A stretch of 64,000 nt of DNA, from assembly GCA_016858145.1 (NCBI GenBank), contig JAEHOE010000007.1:372001-436000 (forward strand), given 5' to 3'. This document shows positions 21,801 to 34,248 of this stretch, piece after piece. Origin of the DNA: Edaphochlamys debaryana. Lineage: Eukaryota; Chlorophyta; Chlorophyceae; Chlamydomonadales. The position numbers and the translations under genes were made by a program. The notes below the pieces were generated by a model. The model was not told the origin of the DNA. It saw only the letters and a list, made by a program, of their open reading frames with translations, and did not search any database. Position 1 is the first letter of the stretch. Each line of letters opens with the position of its first letter.

Positions 21801-24800
21801 CCAAGATATGGAGATCTTGCCTGAGGGAAGGCAGATCGTCGGATCCATGGAGCTGCCGGCGTCCTTCAGCCATTCGCCGACGGCGCCTGGGCGCAACCAG
21901 TTTCCGTCGGCGGCGCCCGTCGACGGCGGCGTTAGGAGCGGCGGCGACGCTGCCACAGCGGCGGCGGTGGAGGACGCCGTCGCAGGGGCGGCGCTTGCGG
22001 CGGCGCGCGCGGCGGCGGTGGCGGGCTCGGTGATGGTCGGGCCGTCAGCTGCGCCGGCGGCGGTGGCGGCGGTGCGCTCCGCCGACGCTGCGCCACCGCC
22101 GGCGTCGCCGCTGCGCGCCGTCGGCCCATCGGCGGACACCGAGCTGCCGTCGTCGCTTCGCGTGGCGGTGCGGCCGAGACCGCCGCCCAGCTTCTCGAGC
22201 CTGAGTGCCGCCGCCGACGGGGCCGCTGGCGGCGGCGTCAGCAGCGAGATCGAGCCCATGCCGGAGCTGCCGGCGAGGACGGCCAGCACAGGCGGCGGCG
22301 CCAGCAGTGGCAGCAACGCCGCCGCCGCCAGCGGCAGCGGCGGCGAGAACGGGCTCGCTGCTAGCGGCGGCGGCATGGCAGGGAGTGGCAGTGGCACTGG
22401 AGACCTGAACGCCCGGCCGCCCTGGGTCCTCTTGGCAGGTCCAGTCAGCGCTGGTGGCGGAGGAACGCGAGGTGAGCCCAACGTGATGCCTTTTGACCGC
22501 TAGCATAGTCAAGACCTAGGCACCTGTGCTGGACCCCTGTGCTGGACCCCTTGCCTTCCCAGGCTTCGCTAAGCCTTGCTCGGGCATGACCGCCGCCTAG
22601 TAAGCTTGGTAGGTGCGAGGACGTGGTGTCCACACACAGATGTTGTCCCCAATTCCGTGGCCCCCGCAGAGGGCAACGCCGAGAAGCGGTCACCCCCCGA
22701 CACCACCGTCGACCCCTCCGTCGCCAGCCTCCTCCTGGCACCCAGCGCCGACATCACCGGCGTCCTCGACCTCAACCCGCCGCCAGCCATCGCCGCCGTT
22801 GGCGGCAGCGTCGCCGCCGCCGACCACACCGCCACGCCGCCGGCGACACCTCTGGCGGAGGCGGAGCAGGAGGAGTCTCCTCGCTCCCTCTTCCACCCGG
22901 GTGACGGCGCCGCTGGCGGGGAGTTACTGGTCAGTCGCGGCGTCAGCAGCGGCGGCGGCGGCGGCGGCAGCCCCGGTAGCAGCGGCAACGGCAGCGGCGG
23001 CGCGCCGGCGGGGTTCGAGATGATGCATGCCGTACTGACTGGGTCCATGGAGAAGGTGGCGGCGGCGGCGGCGGCCAAGCTGGCGGCGGAGCAGGAGGCC
23101 CGGCCGACGGCCGCCGAGCCCGACTCGCTGCCGCCGGCTGCTGCCACGACGCCGGCGGCGACGGCGGCGACGGCGGCGGAGCTGGAGACGCTACACGCCG
23201 TCCTGCCAGCGGCGGTGGAGAAGCTGGCGGCTGCGGAGGCTGCCCAGCTGGCGGCAGATCTGGAGGGTCCGCCGCCGCCGCCGCACTCGCCGCCGGCGGC
23301 GGAGGCGACTGAGACCCTGGTGACGCCCGTCGGGGAGGGCATTCCGGAGGCGACCGCTCCACGGACCCAACAGGAGGTCCCGCCGTCCGCCGCCCAACCT
23401 TCCGCTGCCCCAACCGACGGAGCGCTGCCAGAAGCCGAGGCTACACAACCCGAGGCTCCCCCGGAGGCCCCCGCTGCCGCCCCTGCCGCCGGCCTTGGAG
23501 AGCCGCCGCTGCCGGCCGCCATCCAGGCGGCGGCGGTGGCTGCGCTGGCGGCGGCGGACGCCGCCCGTGCCGCCGGCGCTCCCGCCACCGTGGTCGAGCG
23601 GGCCGAGCCGTCCGCCCCTGCCGCTGTGGAGGTGCCCGATGCCGAGGCTCCAGGTGAGAGCGTCGCGGCGGTGCCGGCGCCGCATGCGACTCTGATCAGC
23701 GGGGTGGTGACGGGAGCGCCGGCGGCGGCGGCGGCGGCGGAGCAGGCACCAGAGGAAGGCGAGGCGCCGCCGCCACCGCTGGAAGAGCCGTCTCAGCCGC
23801 CGCCTCCGGCGGCGGAGGCGCAGTTGGAGCTGTACAGCAGCAGCAGCGGCAGCGGCGGCGAGACTGACGACGCCCCCGCCGACTCCGCCGCCGCTGCCGC
23901 CGCTTCCTCTGACGCCGCCGTGGCCGCTGCTCTGGCGCGTGCCGCCGCCGCTGCGGGCGCAGGCATGGAGGCGGCTGCCGCCGCCTCGGCGTCCGCCGCC
24001 GCCGCCGAGCAGCAGCAGCAGCTGCAGCAGCCCCGTCGCCGCCGCCGCCGCCGCTCCCGCGGCCCCCGCCCGCTCACACTGCTCGCGCCCGTCCCCGAGG
24101 CCACCGACGAGGGCGACACCTCCCAGACCAACTCCCAACCGCTACCGGTGCTCGGCCCGCTCGTCCCATACCCGCCGCCGCCGCCCTTCTCCTCCCCCGG
24201 CTCCACCGCCCGCCGCAGCCGCGGCCGCCACGGCCGCCGCGGCGGCGCCGTCGACGATACCAACGCTACCCCCGGCTCGCCGCCCTCCCCGACGGCGCTG
24301 CTGCAGTCCGCGATACAGCCGGCTGCGGCGCGCCACGGAGAGGACTGGGCCAGTGCCCAGCCGGGTCTGCCCGCTCGCGAGATGGCTGTGATGCGGCCTC
24401 AGTACGCTGAGGCAGAAGCCTATGCCACAATGCTGGCGGCGGCAGCGGCCAATCCCCAGGCGCCGGTAGATTGGACCGGCACGCGCTGGGCCGGGCCCGG
24501 CGGCGCCGACGGCGCCGCGGCCGGCGGCAGCGGCGAGCTCGGCTCCGGATCTGGGTCGGGGTCGGTGTCGGGATCCGGGTCAGGATCTGGCTCGGAGGAG
24601 GTGGAGGTGGAGGCGACGGGGCCAGCGGGGCTGCGGCAGCGCGGTTGGCAAGTGGCCGGCCCCACATCCGCCAGTGATGCTGCTGAGACCCAGGGGGCGT
24701 CTGTCCTGGGTGGCCCCGCTGCAGCAGCAGCCGCCGCCGCCGCCGCGCCCGCCGCCGCCGCAGCTTCGCGTGATGCCGCCGCGGGTGACGTTGCGCCCAG

Positions 24801-26898
24801 CCTAAGCCTGCCGCCGCCCGACCACCTTCCGGAAGCGATATCAGCGGCGACGACGGCGGCGGCGGCGGCGGCGGCAGCGGCGGCCGACAGCGCCGTGACG
24901 GAGCTGCCGCCGCTGCCGGCCTCCGCCTCGCCACCGCGCGTCCCCTGGCGTGTTGTGGCGGGGCCTGGCGGCATCCGCCCCCTGGGCGAGCTCGTGGGCG
25001 GCGGCGGCGACACCGCCAGCGGCGCCGCCGCGCCTCCCGCGCCGCCGTCGCCGTCAGTGTCGCCGCCGCCGCCGCCACCACCGTCGCTGCCGTCACCGCC
25101 GCTAGGCGGAGGTCCAGGCCCCGTCACAGACGCTGCTGGGACTGCGGACCTGACTGCGAGCGACGCCAGCGTAACGCCAGCGCCGGCGGCGGCCGCCGAC
25201 ACCATCCCCGCCGCCTCCGCCAGCTCTGCCGTTACGGAGGGCCCCGCCGGGGCGCCGCTGCACGCTCCCGCCGCCTCCGGCGCCACGCGCGCCCTGCAGC
25301 CGCTTGCGGTCGGAGCCCTCGCCGGCACTGCCGGTACCTTCAACGGGGCCGGCGAAGTCGCAGCTCCAAGCCGCTCAGGTGTGGGCGGCGCAGGACTTGG
25401 CGAGATCACAGCAGCGGACATGGCCTCGGAAGGCCCTAGCGTCGAGGCCGCAACCTCAGCTCCAGGTCCAGGCGGTCGGATGGCGCCGGCGCCGGCGCCG
25501 TCTCAGGATCTGGATCTTGATGCACTGCTGCTACAGCCCGCGCTCAGCACTGAGCTGCTGCCCGGCCGCGCCGTATCCTCTGCGGCGCCGCTGGCGGCCG
25601 CCGTCGCCTTCGCGCCGCCGCCGCCAGGCTCTCCCGCCGCTGCCAGGCCGCTGGGCCGCGTCTCGCCGCGCTACAGCGGTGGCGGCTCTGGCGGCGGCGG
25701 GGCCGCTGGCAGCGGAGCGCTGTCGCCGCTGTCGGCGGAGGCCGCCAGCGCGCTGGCGGCGGGGGTCTTGAGCAGGAGCGGCGGCAGCCTGGGATCCCTG
25801 TCGCGGCTTTCCGGCGCCTCCGCCAATACCGCTGCCTCCGCCCTGCGCTCGGGTCCCGGCGGCCAGGCTGCCGGCGGCACCTCCGCCGCCGGACCTGCCG
25901 CCGTCGCTGCCGCTGCCGCTGGCGGCGGCGGCGGCGGCGGTGGCGGCGGCTGGACTGCCTGGGCAGTGACCAAGGCGGACCGGGCGCTGAGGGTGCTGGC
26001 GGCGAGCACCGTGTTCGTTGCCAGCGAGCTCCTGGAAGGTGGGTTTGCATCTTGTGGGTGCCTGGTGCATCTTGTGTGTGCCTTGAGGGCTTGAGGAGTG
26101 GGGAGGATGGGAGGAGCTTAGCCGTGTCTGGGCTCGGGGTGCATAGTGGAAAAGGGAGGACGAGAATTAGATGCCATGGGGCTTGGGAGGAAAACCGCAA
26201 GCCCAGCAGGCAAGCCACGCACATGAGTCTGAGGCGATGCGCCTGCCCGCCTGCCCCAGGTGTGGCTGGCCGGGCTCGGAGCGGCGCCGCTGCGCCCGCC
26301 CCCGCCGCGCCATTCGGCCCCGATCTCGCTGCCTCGCCGCTGCCGCTGCTGCGGCCCCACGCCACCCTCTGGTGAGCCGCCCGGGGTCGGGCCTCGGGCT
26401 GGAACGGCATCGGGCCACAGCAGCTAGTTGTGGCGTAATTAAATATTTGGGCAACTGGGTTGCGGTTGTAGCATGGGCCGCATAGCGCTGGCCCTGTGTG
26501 GTCCCCACATGAAACTCTGGTCTGGGTTCTGCAAAGTGGCGGTGGTGGTGATGGTGGTGGCGGCCTGAGGCCTGAGGCCTGAGGGAGCATATAAACCGAT
26601 TGGGTCTCGCGTGGGCGAGGGAGTTGTGAGTGGGCTGGGGTGGACGGGCAGTGGCTGCGTGCAGCCGGTGGGGTCTCATGCTTGTCCCCTGTCAAGTCGT
26701 GACCCCGTGGCCCTTCGGGCGTTCCATCACGCTTCACGCAGGGCGCGTCTGCCTTTCGGAGGCGCCTGGCTGCACGCCGCCTGCCGGCTCACACTGGCGG
26801 CGGCGTGCGCTGCGCTGGCGGCGGCGGAGGTGGCGGCGGGGTTGGCGGCGGCGGCGTGGCCATGGCGGCGGCAGGAGCGGCGGCGGCAGCCTCTCTAG
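18856..26898 (+). CDS. Giant Ala/Pro/Gly-rich protein with C-terminal membrane anchor, function unknown
   Basis: Eight exons: 18856-18996, 19164-19445, 19621-19923, 20170-20230, 20405-22471, 22670-26038, 26260-26371 and 26742-26898; they sum to 2,164 codons. The first 300 residues are the only compact part: a basic start (RIAKLASGRAFARSSKKQ), then beta-rich stretches EFLLLDGTLLG and RVRVVRVGGG, EIVNFQLQW and VELTWPRGHGAAAFVLR. I do not recognise this domain. About 1,800 residues of Ala, Pro, Gly, Ser and Glu follow, with ADA repeats, an R/S-rich patch (RRRRRRSRG) and a GSGSGS tract. Near the end ALRVLAASTVFVASELLE and a last-exon stretch LTLAAACAALAAAEVAAGL are hydrophobic, and the tail is basic. 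This suggests a C-terminally anchored protein facing the cytosol or nucleus (inference). Open frames in GC-rich repeats can be misleading, but the exon phases all fit. Confidence 0.7.
21529..21603 (+). repeat. Coding 12-bp minisatellite (ADAA repeats)
   Basis: About six tandem copies of gccgccgacgct encode an Ala-Ala-Asp-Ala repeat within the giant low-complexity protein. The period is a multiple of three, so copy-number change would keep the frame. Confidence 0.85.
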
Positions 26899-27822
26899 CG
26901 CACTGGGCGCTGCGGGACCGGGCCGGCTGGGCCGATGAGAGGATGGGGTATGGAGGTGCATGACTCAGCAGCGTGAGATAAGGCTGGCTGGTAGGGAAAG
27001 TGCAAGGGACTGCACGGTGGCTCTGCGCACTCTTGGCGCTACTGTTGTGCCCCCGAACTCAGGCTTTGTCGAGTCGGTGCGCTGAATCAGGGATGCCCGT
27101 GGCCCGGCAAGCATGCTACGCTGCTACCCTCCGAGCACATTTCAGACACGTAGCTGACCTTGTTATGAGCATCGACGCAGTTGCACATGAGGCCCACGTG
27201 TATTCGCTGCATCCCATTCGACGCGCATGTCGTTGGCAACCACCGCCGGCGAGCGCTTCTACCAGCTCTTACTCCCGTAGACCTGTTCAACACATCAATT
27301 GCTACCCAAGGCAGCTGTACTTATTGGGGACGGCACTGTCTGACCCCGCTTCCCGTCTGGCCTCCCTCTTGCTCAGAGGAAACCCCAGACAGAGCTATAC
27401 TTCACCACACCTGCTTGCCTATGCATACAAGGATGTCTACTGCCTAGGCCCGAGGCGCAAAGGCGTGGACCCCCCAGCTTGGCCAGCCTGCATACAGCCT
27501 CTCCGGTCGGCTGGCGGACAGGCATACTGATCTACCGTCAGCATGAGTATAGAAGACGACCTCTCACTTTAGCGCGGCTGCGAGCAGCACGCCGCATGCG
27601 GGCCAACACGTTGGGCTGAACAGGTGCGGCCAGCGTCGTCACCATTACCTGCAGAAGACGACGCCTATTGACTGGGCTGTTGTCAAAGGACTGCGTGCTT
27701 GCGGGTTGGACGAAGTCAGGGAACCAGCGTGAATTCCCACCGGCTGCTGCCCGGTCCAGGTTGCCGCAGGCCTCTCGCCTGTGTCGCTTATACATAAGCT
27801 GCACAAGGTCCTCAACTGCAGT
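26899..27822. other. Intergenic region between two plus-strand genes
   Basis: No convincing gene. An open stretch at 27000-27530 begins without ATG and shows no domain, although it starts with a hydrophobic segment. The region should contain the terminator of the first gene and the promoter of the next. Confidence 0.45.
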
Positions 27823-30800
27823 ATGGCCTGCCTGCGTGCCTGTTTCGGCCGGCCGGCCGGTGGCGATGGTGGCGCGAGCGACAGCGACAGCTGCCTCACG
27901 CGCGGGCAGGTGAGCTGAAGGCCCCAACCCGCGCACCCCATGTCAATATGACATGCACTTCGCAGGCTAGTCGGCGGACGCAGTTGGCTCACGTAAGCGC
28001 CCCGTGAACCCCCGTGGCAGGGCGGGAGTCGGTTGCCCGAGACGCCTCAGCACTGTGGCCCCGCCTCAGCCAAGTGCACAGTGACAGACACGGTGCGTCC
28101 CCCCTGTCGCCCACGCATGCTGGGTCTTGTGCTACGCGAGCGTTGCAGCTTCCTCCTTCCGCACTGTTATGGGCAGTTTTCTGGGGTCCGCAACAACACG
28201 TAACCCAACTGCGCCTGCCGCCCTGCCACCCTGCCTGCCCATGTCCCTTACCCTCGCACTGCCCATCCCGCTGCAGGCCCATGGTACCCGCTCCAGCCCA
28301 AACGGCGGTGGTGCACCCCCCTCTCTCGACTCCTCTTCCGTCCAGGCCGCATGTCACCCCCCAGAAAAGCAGGCCACGGGGACAGGTGCCTCCGCCGCAG
28401 CTGACACGGAGGCGGGCGCCGTCAGCGAAGCCGACCTGTACGACGCGCCGGAGCCGACTTTCGTACTTTATCCAACGTCAGCGCTTGGCCCCGAGGCAGC
28501 GGCCCTGCACTGGGCAGCTGAGGCCGCGGGGGAGGCTGGGTTCATACCAATGGAGGCCTCGTGTGGCGGCCGCAACATTCGGGCGCTCTCCTCTCCGGCT
28601 GATGCCATGTCTCCGGTGTCTTGTGAGCTGGCGCGCATCCGAGCTCCCGACGCACCATCGCCTCAGCGGCAGCACCACAGCACCACCCTCACAAAGCTGG
28701 GCAACTCCCTTCGCTCGCTCCTTTCCCGCCGCAAGGCCGGCAGCAGCTGCGACGGTGTCGGCGAGCCCGCCCCCGTCAGCCCGGCGGCGGCTGCAACGCC
28801 ATCGGCACCGCCGGCGCGTGCCGCACCAACGCCGCCGGGGTCCAAAGCAGCAACGGCGGATGACGTGGACTTTCAGGCAGCAGCCACCACTGCCGCCGCC
28901 ACGTTCGCAGCGGCGACTGGCGGCGGCGGCGGTCCGCGGCGGCCCAATTCCGCCGGCGGTGCTCCAGGCATGTCACCAGTCCTCGCACCCGCAGCCGCCG
29001 CCGCGGAGTCAGCAACCACGTCTCCAGTGGCAAAGCACAGCTTGTTCGCGGCTTACGGGGTCTCACCTGTGGGAAGGAGCTCCGGCCCGTTCCATGGCGG
29101 ACCTGGAACTGGGGGACAGCGCAAGACTGCGAGGTCGCAGGTCTGCCCCTCGCCACTCGACGTGTCGTCCGCCGCTGCGGGAGCCTGCTATGACACGAGC
29201 ACCGTAACGGTAGGAGCGTCCGCCCCGCCCGTCTGGCTGCCCCGCTTTCCTCCCGGGTGCTAGGCCTCCGTCCGCCTGCCCGCCTCACGCGCGGCCTAGC
29301 TAAGCCAGCCTGAGGATACCGTTACCGGTACATTGGATGCAAGCGGTACCGGTGTGAGCCCTGAGTGCGCCTGCTTATCCCTCGTAAGGCCTGCCCACCC
29401 CTGGGCTGTCCTATCTTGACCTAAGGCCGCTGTCTGGCTCCCCACTGTCCCACCTACTGCAGTCCGACACAGCCTCTGGCACTGGCCTGCGGATCGCCCT
29501 GGGCCCAGACAGCGACACCGGCACCTCCGGTACCGGAGCGCCACAGCACCTGGCCGCCACCGCCCCCTCCCCCGGGGCCCGTCCTTTGAGCCTCCTGGGG
29601 CGCCCCACACACGGTCCCAGTGGCCCGCAGAGCCCCAGAGCGGGTGCGGGCGGCGGTATAGTACGGCACAGCTCGGGTGCCGTACCAAGCCCGAGCACGA
29701 TGCACTCTGCAAAGGCGCACAGCCTCAGCACGGCACGGAGCGTCGGGGCGTGCATGGAAACCGACAGAGCCTCCGCCTTACAGCTCTCGCCGCAGCCGCG
29801 ACGCCTGCTGAGCCCCGCTGCCGCCGCCGCCGCTGCCGAGGCCACCAGCCACCTCTCCGTAACAAGCCCGCACGGCTCTGAGGCGAAGGCCGCCGCAGCC
29901 GCCCTCACCGCCTTCCCGCGGAGCGCGGCCCTAGCGGGGCCGAGGGGGCACGCCCGCTCCACGCCCGGTGGGCCAGTGCCAGACCTTGACATCATCTTCG
30001 CAGCCGCCCAGGCCCGTGCAGGCCCCGGCGGGCCCAGCGGGCGGCCCATGTCGCCTCCCACCGCGGCCTGGGCCCACGTGGGCCCGCGCGGGCCCACTGG
30101 CACGGGCCTCGCCGGCGCCGGTGGCGGTTATGCCGGGCCCGAGGCGGGCTACGCCTCGGGCGATGAGGGCGTGGTGGAGCAGTTCGAGCTGGCACGTTCC
30201 CGCAGTACCAACGTCCTGAGCACCGCCGGCAGCAGCGCCGGCCCCTTCCGTCGCCGCTCGCGCTCCTTCACCGGCCAGGGCACCCCCAGCCAGCGGCGCC
30301 GCGCCGGCTCCAAGCAAAGCTCGCGCCGGGCCTCGCGGACGCACGCCGCGGGCCCCGGCCTTCTGGACGACGATGCGGAGGGCTGCCGGGGATCTGACTT
30401 TGGCGCTGCGTCCGAGCTGGCCGCTTCTCAGCGCTTGCGTCGTGTGCAGGTCTCCCAGCAGTTGCTACCCGAGGTGGCGGAGGCGGAGGCGTCGGGCCGC
30501 TTGGCCGTTCTGCCCATGCCCGTGCCGGGCAGGGTGGAGTTCGAGCAGCGGCACGCGACGGCTCGGGCCCACTCGCTGGCGGCGCACGCACCGCACGACA
30601 GCCAGGCCGACGGCATCCACGTGGGCACGGATCTCGATTCCGGATCGGATCTGGAGCAGTACGTGGACCACGCCTATGTAGGGGAGACAGTTGGCGGCGG
30701 CGCAGGCGGCGGGGGCGAGCTGGAAGCCAGCCCGCAACCCCGGCCCTCCCGCCCAAACCTGCGCCCGCCGCGCCGCGCCGGTAGCCATGCAGCCGAACGC

Positions 30801-32404
30801 GCAGCGCAAGCCCTTGCAAGCGCTTTCAACGACGGGACCACGGGGCCCAGGTCAGGTCCCGTTGGGCCCAGGTCGGGCCCACTCGGCTGCGACAGCCACT
30901 CCGACATCGGGGCCGGCGGCACCCTCGGTGGCGGTCTCGGCACGGAGCCGATAGGCGTCAAGGCGTGGAGAGGCCCGGGCGCAGGGTCTACGTCGCGTAA
31001 GGCCAGGCGCGGCGGCGGCGATGGCGACGGATTTCTAAACAAGCAGACCAGCTTCGGTTTGACACCCGACGCGCGGTCGTTGCGATCTCAGGTCATTCGC
31101 GCCGCGCCGTTCGCCGCCGCCGTGGATCTCATCTCTCCGATGCTTGGTTCCTACCGCCGCGACGCTAGCAGCTCGCGGCGGGATCTGTACGGCGGCGATG
31201 GCGACGGCGACGGCACCGGTGGCGGCGGAGCGGTCAGCGGCTCGAGCCGGCGGCTGTTCCGCGGCAAGGGCGTCGACAGCGGGGAGCATGGCGGCGGCAT
31301 GGGCGGTGGGGCCACGTTCGTTTCCCGGGCCAAGAGCGACGTCTACACCGTCAACTCGCCGGAGGGCCCCCACTCCCACCACCACCACCGCGTACAGTTC
31401 GCGCACGACCAAGCCTCAGCCGCCCCACGCCTCTACCACAACCCTTTGGCGCAAGCGGACCAGTGGCCCGCTAGCCCTGCGTCTGACCACGTCGCCATGC
31501 GCCCCGGGTTGCACCGACTGGAGACCTCCCGCTCCGCAGCCGCCGCAGACGTGCGCTCCGGGCCCGACGGCCGCAGCAGCGAGTACGGCCGGGCCCACGC
31601 CCCGGGCCCGCATCGAGCCCATACCGGGCCCAGGAGCGCCGCCGGTGGGGGCCTCAGCGACGAGCGCCTGGTCCTACTGCCAGCCGGAACGCGGGTGGGT
31701 GCCGCTAGCGTGAGGAAGCCCGCCGCTGCCACGCTCGAGGCCGCGGCCGCACGCCTGACCCACACGGTTGGAGAGGCGCCGCCCGAGCGGTCCTACGGGT
31801 CGGGAGGCAAGGACGGAAGTGCGGGTGCGGTTGGTGGGGGCGGGGGCGGCCCGTCGCCGCTGGCAGCGGCCATGGGGGCGCTAAGGCAGCACTCCCTGAT
31901 GCAGCACCGGCGGCAGCGGGAGGCGCACTCTCAGCCCCTCAATCAGGTGAGCCGCGGCCGGGACGTTGGGGCGCGGGTTGGTGGGCTGCAGGGTGTGTTT
32001 GCGGGCAGTACAGATTGGCCGAGCAAGGGCTAGCTCGCGAACGTTTGGGGCGCTGCCTAAGGCCAGGGACGGGGCCAAGAGCGCCAAAGTGCCGTACGGC
32101 GTGCTGTGTGTGGCCGTACAGGTGTCGTTTCAGCTGCAGCAGCACTACGGCACGGCGCGGAGGGAGGGCGTGAGCATGAGCGGCGGCCCGCCGCAGGGCG
32201 GTGCGGCGGAGGCGGGGCAGGGCCCGGGAGTGCGCGTCTCCACGCAACGCCGCCTGCAGGTGCGTGGGCGCGACCAGCGACGGGCAGGGACAAGAGCCAG
32301 AGCGCTTGATAGGGGGGTCGCCTGCTCCTGTACGTTGCCTCGGCCTGTGAACAGGTGGCGCTGCATCCTCGCTTCCGCTTCCTCCGCAGGTGCAGCACAT
32401 GTAA
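27823..32404 (+). CDS. Unrecognised 1,218-residue low-complexity protein with Gly-Pro motifs
   Basis: Five exons: 27823-27909, 28277-29209, 29463-31946, 32122-32259 and 32390-32404, all joined in phase 0 (1,219 codons). The start ATG gives MACLRACFGRP, a short Cys-containing N-terminus that could be lipid-modified but is not a secretion signal. No known catalytic domain was found. Visible are Ser/Arg basic patches (NSLRSLLSRRKAG, FRRRSRSFTGQG), several Gly-Pro-x runs such as GPRGPTG and GPRSGPVGPRSGP, an acidic DLDSGSDLEQYVDHAYVGE stretch and a final His patch (SHHHHRV). The basic RRxS/T sites look like kinase targets. The last exon codes only VQHM. The stop overlaps a TGTAA (32400-32404), so the polyadenylation site may be elsewhere. 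A regulatory or scaffold role is possible, but nothing in the sequence proves it. Confidence 0.7.
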
Positions 32405-34248
32405 AGCGGCGCCGGTGCCTCGGTTACGGTGCTGGAGGAGAGCAGCTGGCGGCGGGTGGAGCGGTTGGAGTAAGGGGCCAGCATGTGTGTATGATCGTCC
32501 GCACCGTTTCGTAGTCTAAGCAGAAGAGCACATGGATGTACGGTTTATGGGTTGCAGGGCCTGTCGGGCTTGCAGGCATGGCATTCAACAAGATGCCGAC
32601 CTAAAGGGGCTGCTCATTCATCCTCAAACCCGGTCTATGTGAAACCAAGAACGAATGCGGGATTCCTCGAGGCTGGGAAGTGTGGCTGCCGAAGCCGCCG
32701 TCGATGCGCTCAAGCTGCAGCAGCATAAAAGGAGCCAAGAGCCATAGTCTTGGCATGGGATCTGTGAGGACTGCCAAACTAGCACCTGCGACCGTCATTG
32801 CACTTAGCGTGTGCCCGGGCATCACTCGGCGGTATGCCTTTGACCATGCTGATGTTGAAGGGCCTCCCAGGTCAATTTCGACTAGTCTGTTTGGTGCCAG
32901 TCATTGTCCTTGGCGCTGGTTCCGCATCGATCACAATCACGTGTTCTGGTTCTTGTTGGTGCACAGCCTTCACGCATGGGTTGCCAACCACCCGTGCGCG
33001 AGGCATAGGCGTTGCACAGATGCATGGCATGGCATTATGCCCTCGATGTGGCTGTTGCCAAGCTTGCGTACCGTACGCAAGGCCCTTCGTATTCCAATCA
33101 TAACCCATGTGAGGGATAAAGCCTTCCCGGATCAGCCAAAAGCGGTGGCCTGTGCGAACCAAGAGTATGGCATTCAATCTCGCTCCGTACGGCAGGCTAG
33201 CTTGCGTCGTGCAAGTAGCTGATGCCTGGCTTAAGTATCGAAGGGGCCTGAAAAGGGGGGTCGGGGGGTGCTTGTGAGGGGGCCAGGAGCAACGCGGCCG
33301 TCTTCCCTGCCAATTGTGGGCTGGTCCCCGGCAGGCGCGGTCGGCGGTGCTGGTATATATATAAGGGTGGGGTGGGACTGTGGCGTGCGTGCTGTTGCGG
33401 CTTATGTGTGGCTAATGTTGTTGAACCGGGAGCCTTTGTCTCGTTGCATCCTCATTTGAATCGGTGCTCGGTGGCTCCCGGGCCTGCAGCGGTGTTCCCT
33501 GATGGGTGGTTGGTACCAACGTGGCTGCGTGGGGGTGCAGGCAGGCATTGGCTGATAGTTACCCCTTGCGATCTGACAGTACGCTTGATGTGCTCACATG
33601 TGGGGCAATAAATGGCCCAGGCGGGTTTAGCGGGCGGCGAAGTGGATGCGGATGCGTCCCTGGGGGCACCATAGTGGCCTGAGCTCGAATAGACCGGAGT
33701 CCGGGGGTTGGGGGAGCAAGTCGTTCAGGGTGGCGGCTGATGTTCGTGATGCCCGGCGTCACGCTGGAGCCGGGTCCAGCACTCCAGCTCCTGCCCTCCT
33801 GCGCTGGATTGTCATTGATCATGGCCTCACGGCGCCGACCCTACTGCACCTTACAGGCCAGCAATGCTGCAGGCTTGCTGGCTCGACCCTGCTCGACAGG
33901 CTAAAGCGCATGTCACTACACGTCAAGAGCGCCCAGCGCCGTATTTCACGTACTAACTTCGACCAGGCTACCAGAGCTCGAGGCCAGCCTGTGGGACCAG
34001 GAGGCGCGTGCAACCCCCACCCGACCCCAACCCTAACCCCACAAGCCCCACTCATATCTGCTACCGTGATAGGCAGGCGCTACATGAACAACCATGGCGC
34101 CGTATGGGACAGCCAGTCGCAAGAGATCTTATTCGCGTCAAGCTGCAACTTGTGCCTTACGCAGCCGGAGCAAACGCACAAGAGTTGCAGCCACACGAGC
34201 AAAGAGAACGGCACGTGGCTGTGGCCTGAGTCAATTGGCTAAGCTCCC
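32405..34248. other. Intergenic region between convergent genes
   Basis: 1.8 kb without a supported gene. It is distinctly less GC-rich than the flanking genes. It has a TATATATATAAGG run at about 33353-33365 (plus) with no clear gene after it, and an open frame at 32680-33222 that begins without ATG evidence or motif. Both flanking genes end here. Confidence 0.5.

Noticed and set aside
22569..25421. Long minus-strand Ala/Gly/Ser frames inside the giant low-complexity gene
   Set aside because: Complement of Ala/Pro codon repeats; frame openness here is a composition effect. Phased exons support only the plus strand.
27000..27530. Possible secreted 176-codon protein with hydrophobic start
   Set aside because: The frame begins at GTG without an ATG, has no domain, and lacks splice support.
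33353..33365. TATATATATAAGG as promoter of a gene
   Set aside because: No exon or conserved frame follows on the plus strand before the convergent PAN gene, so no promoter feature was called.
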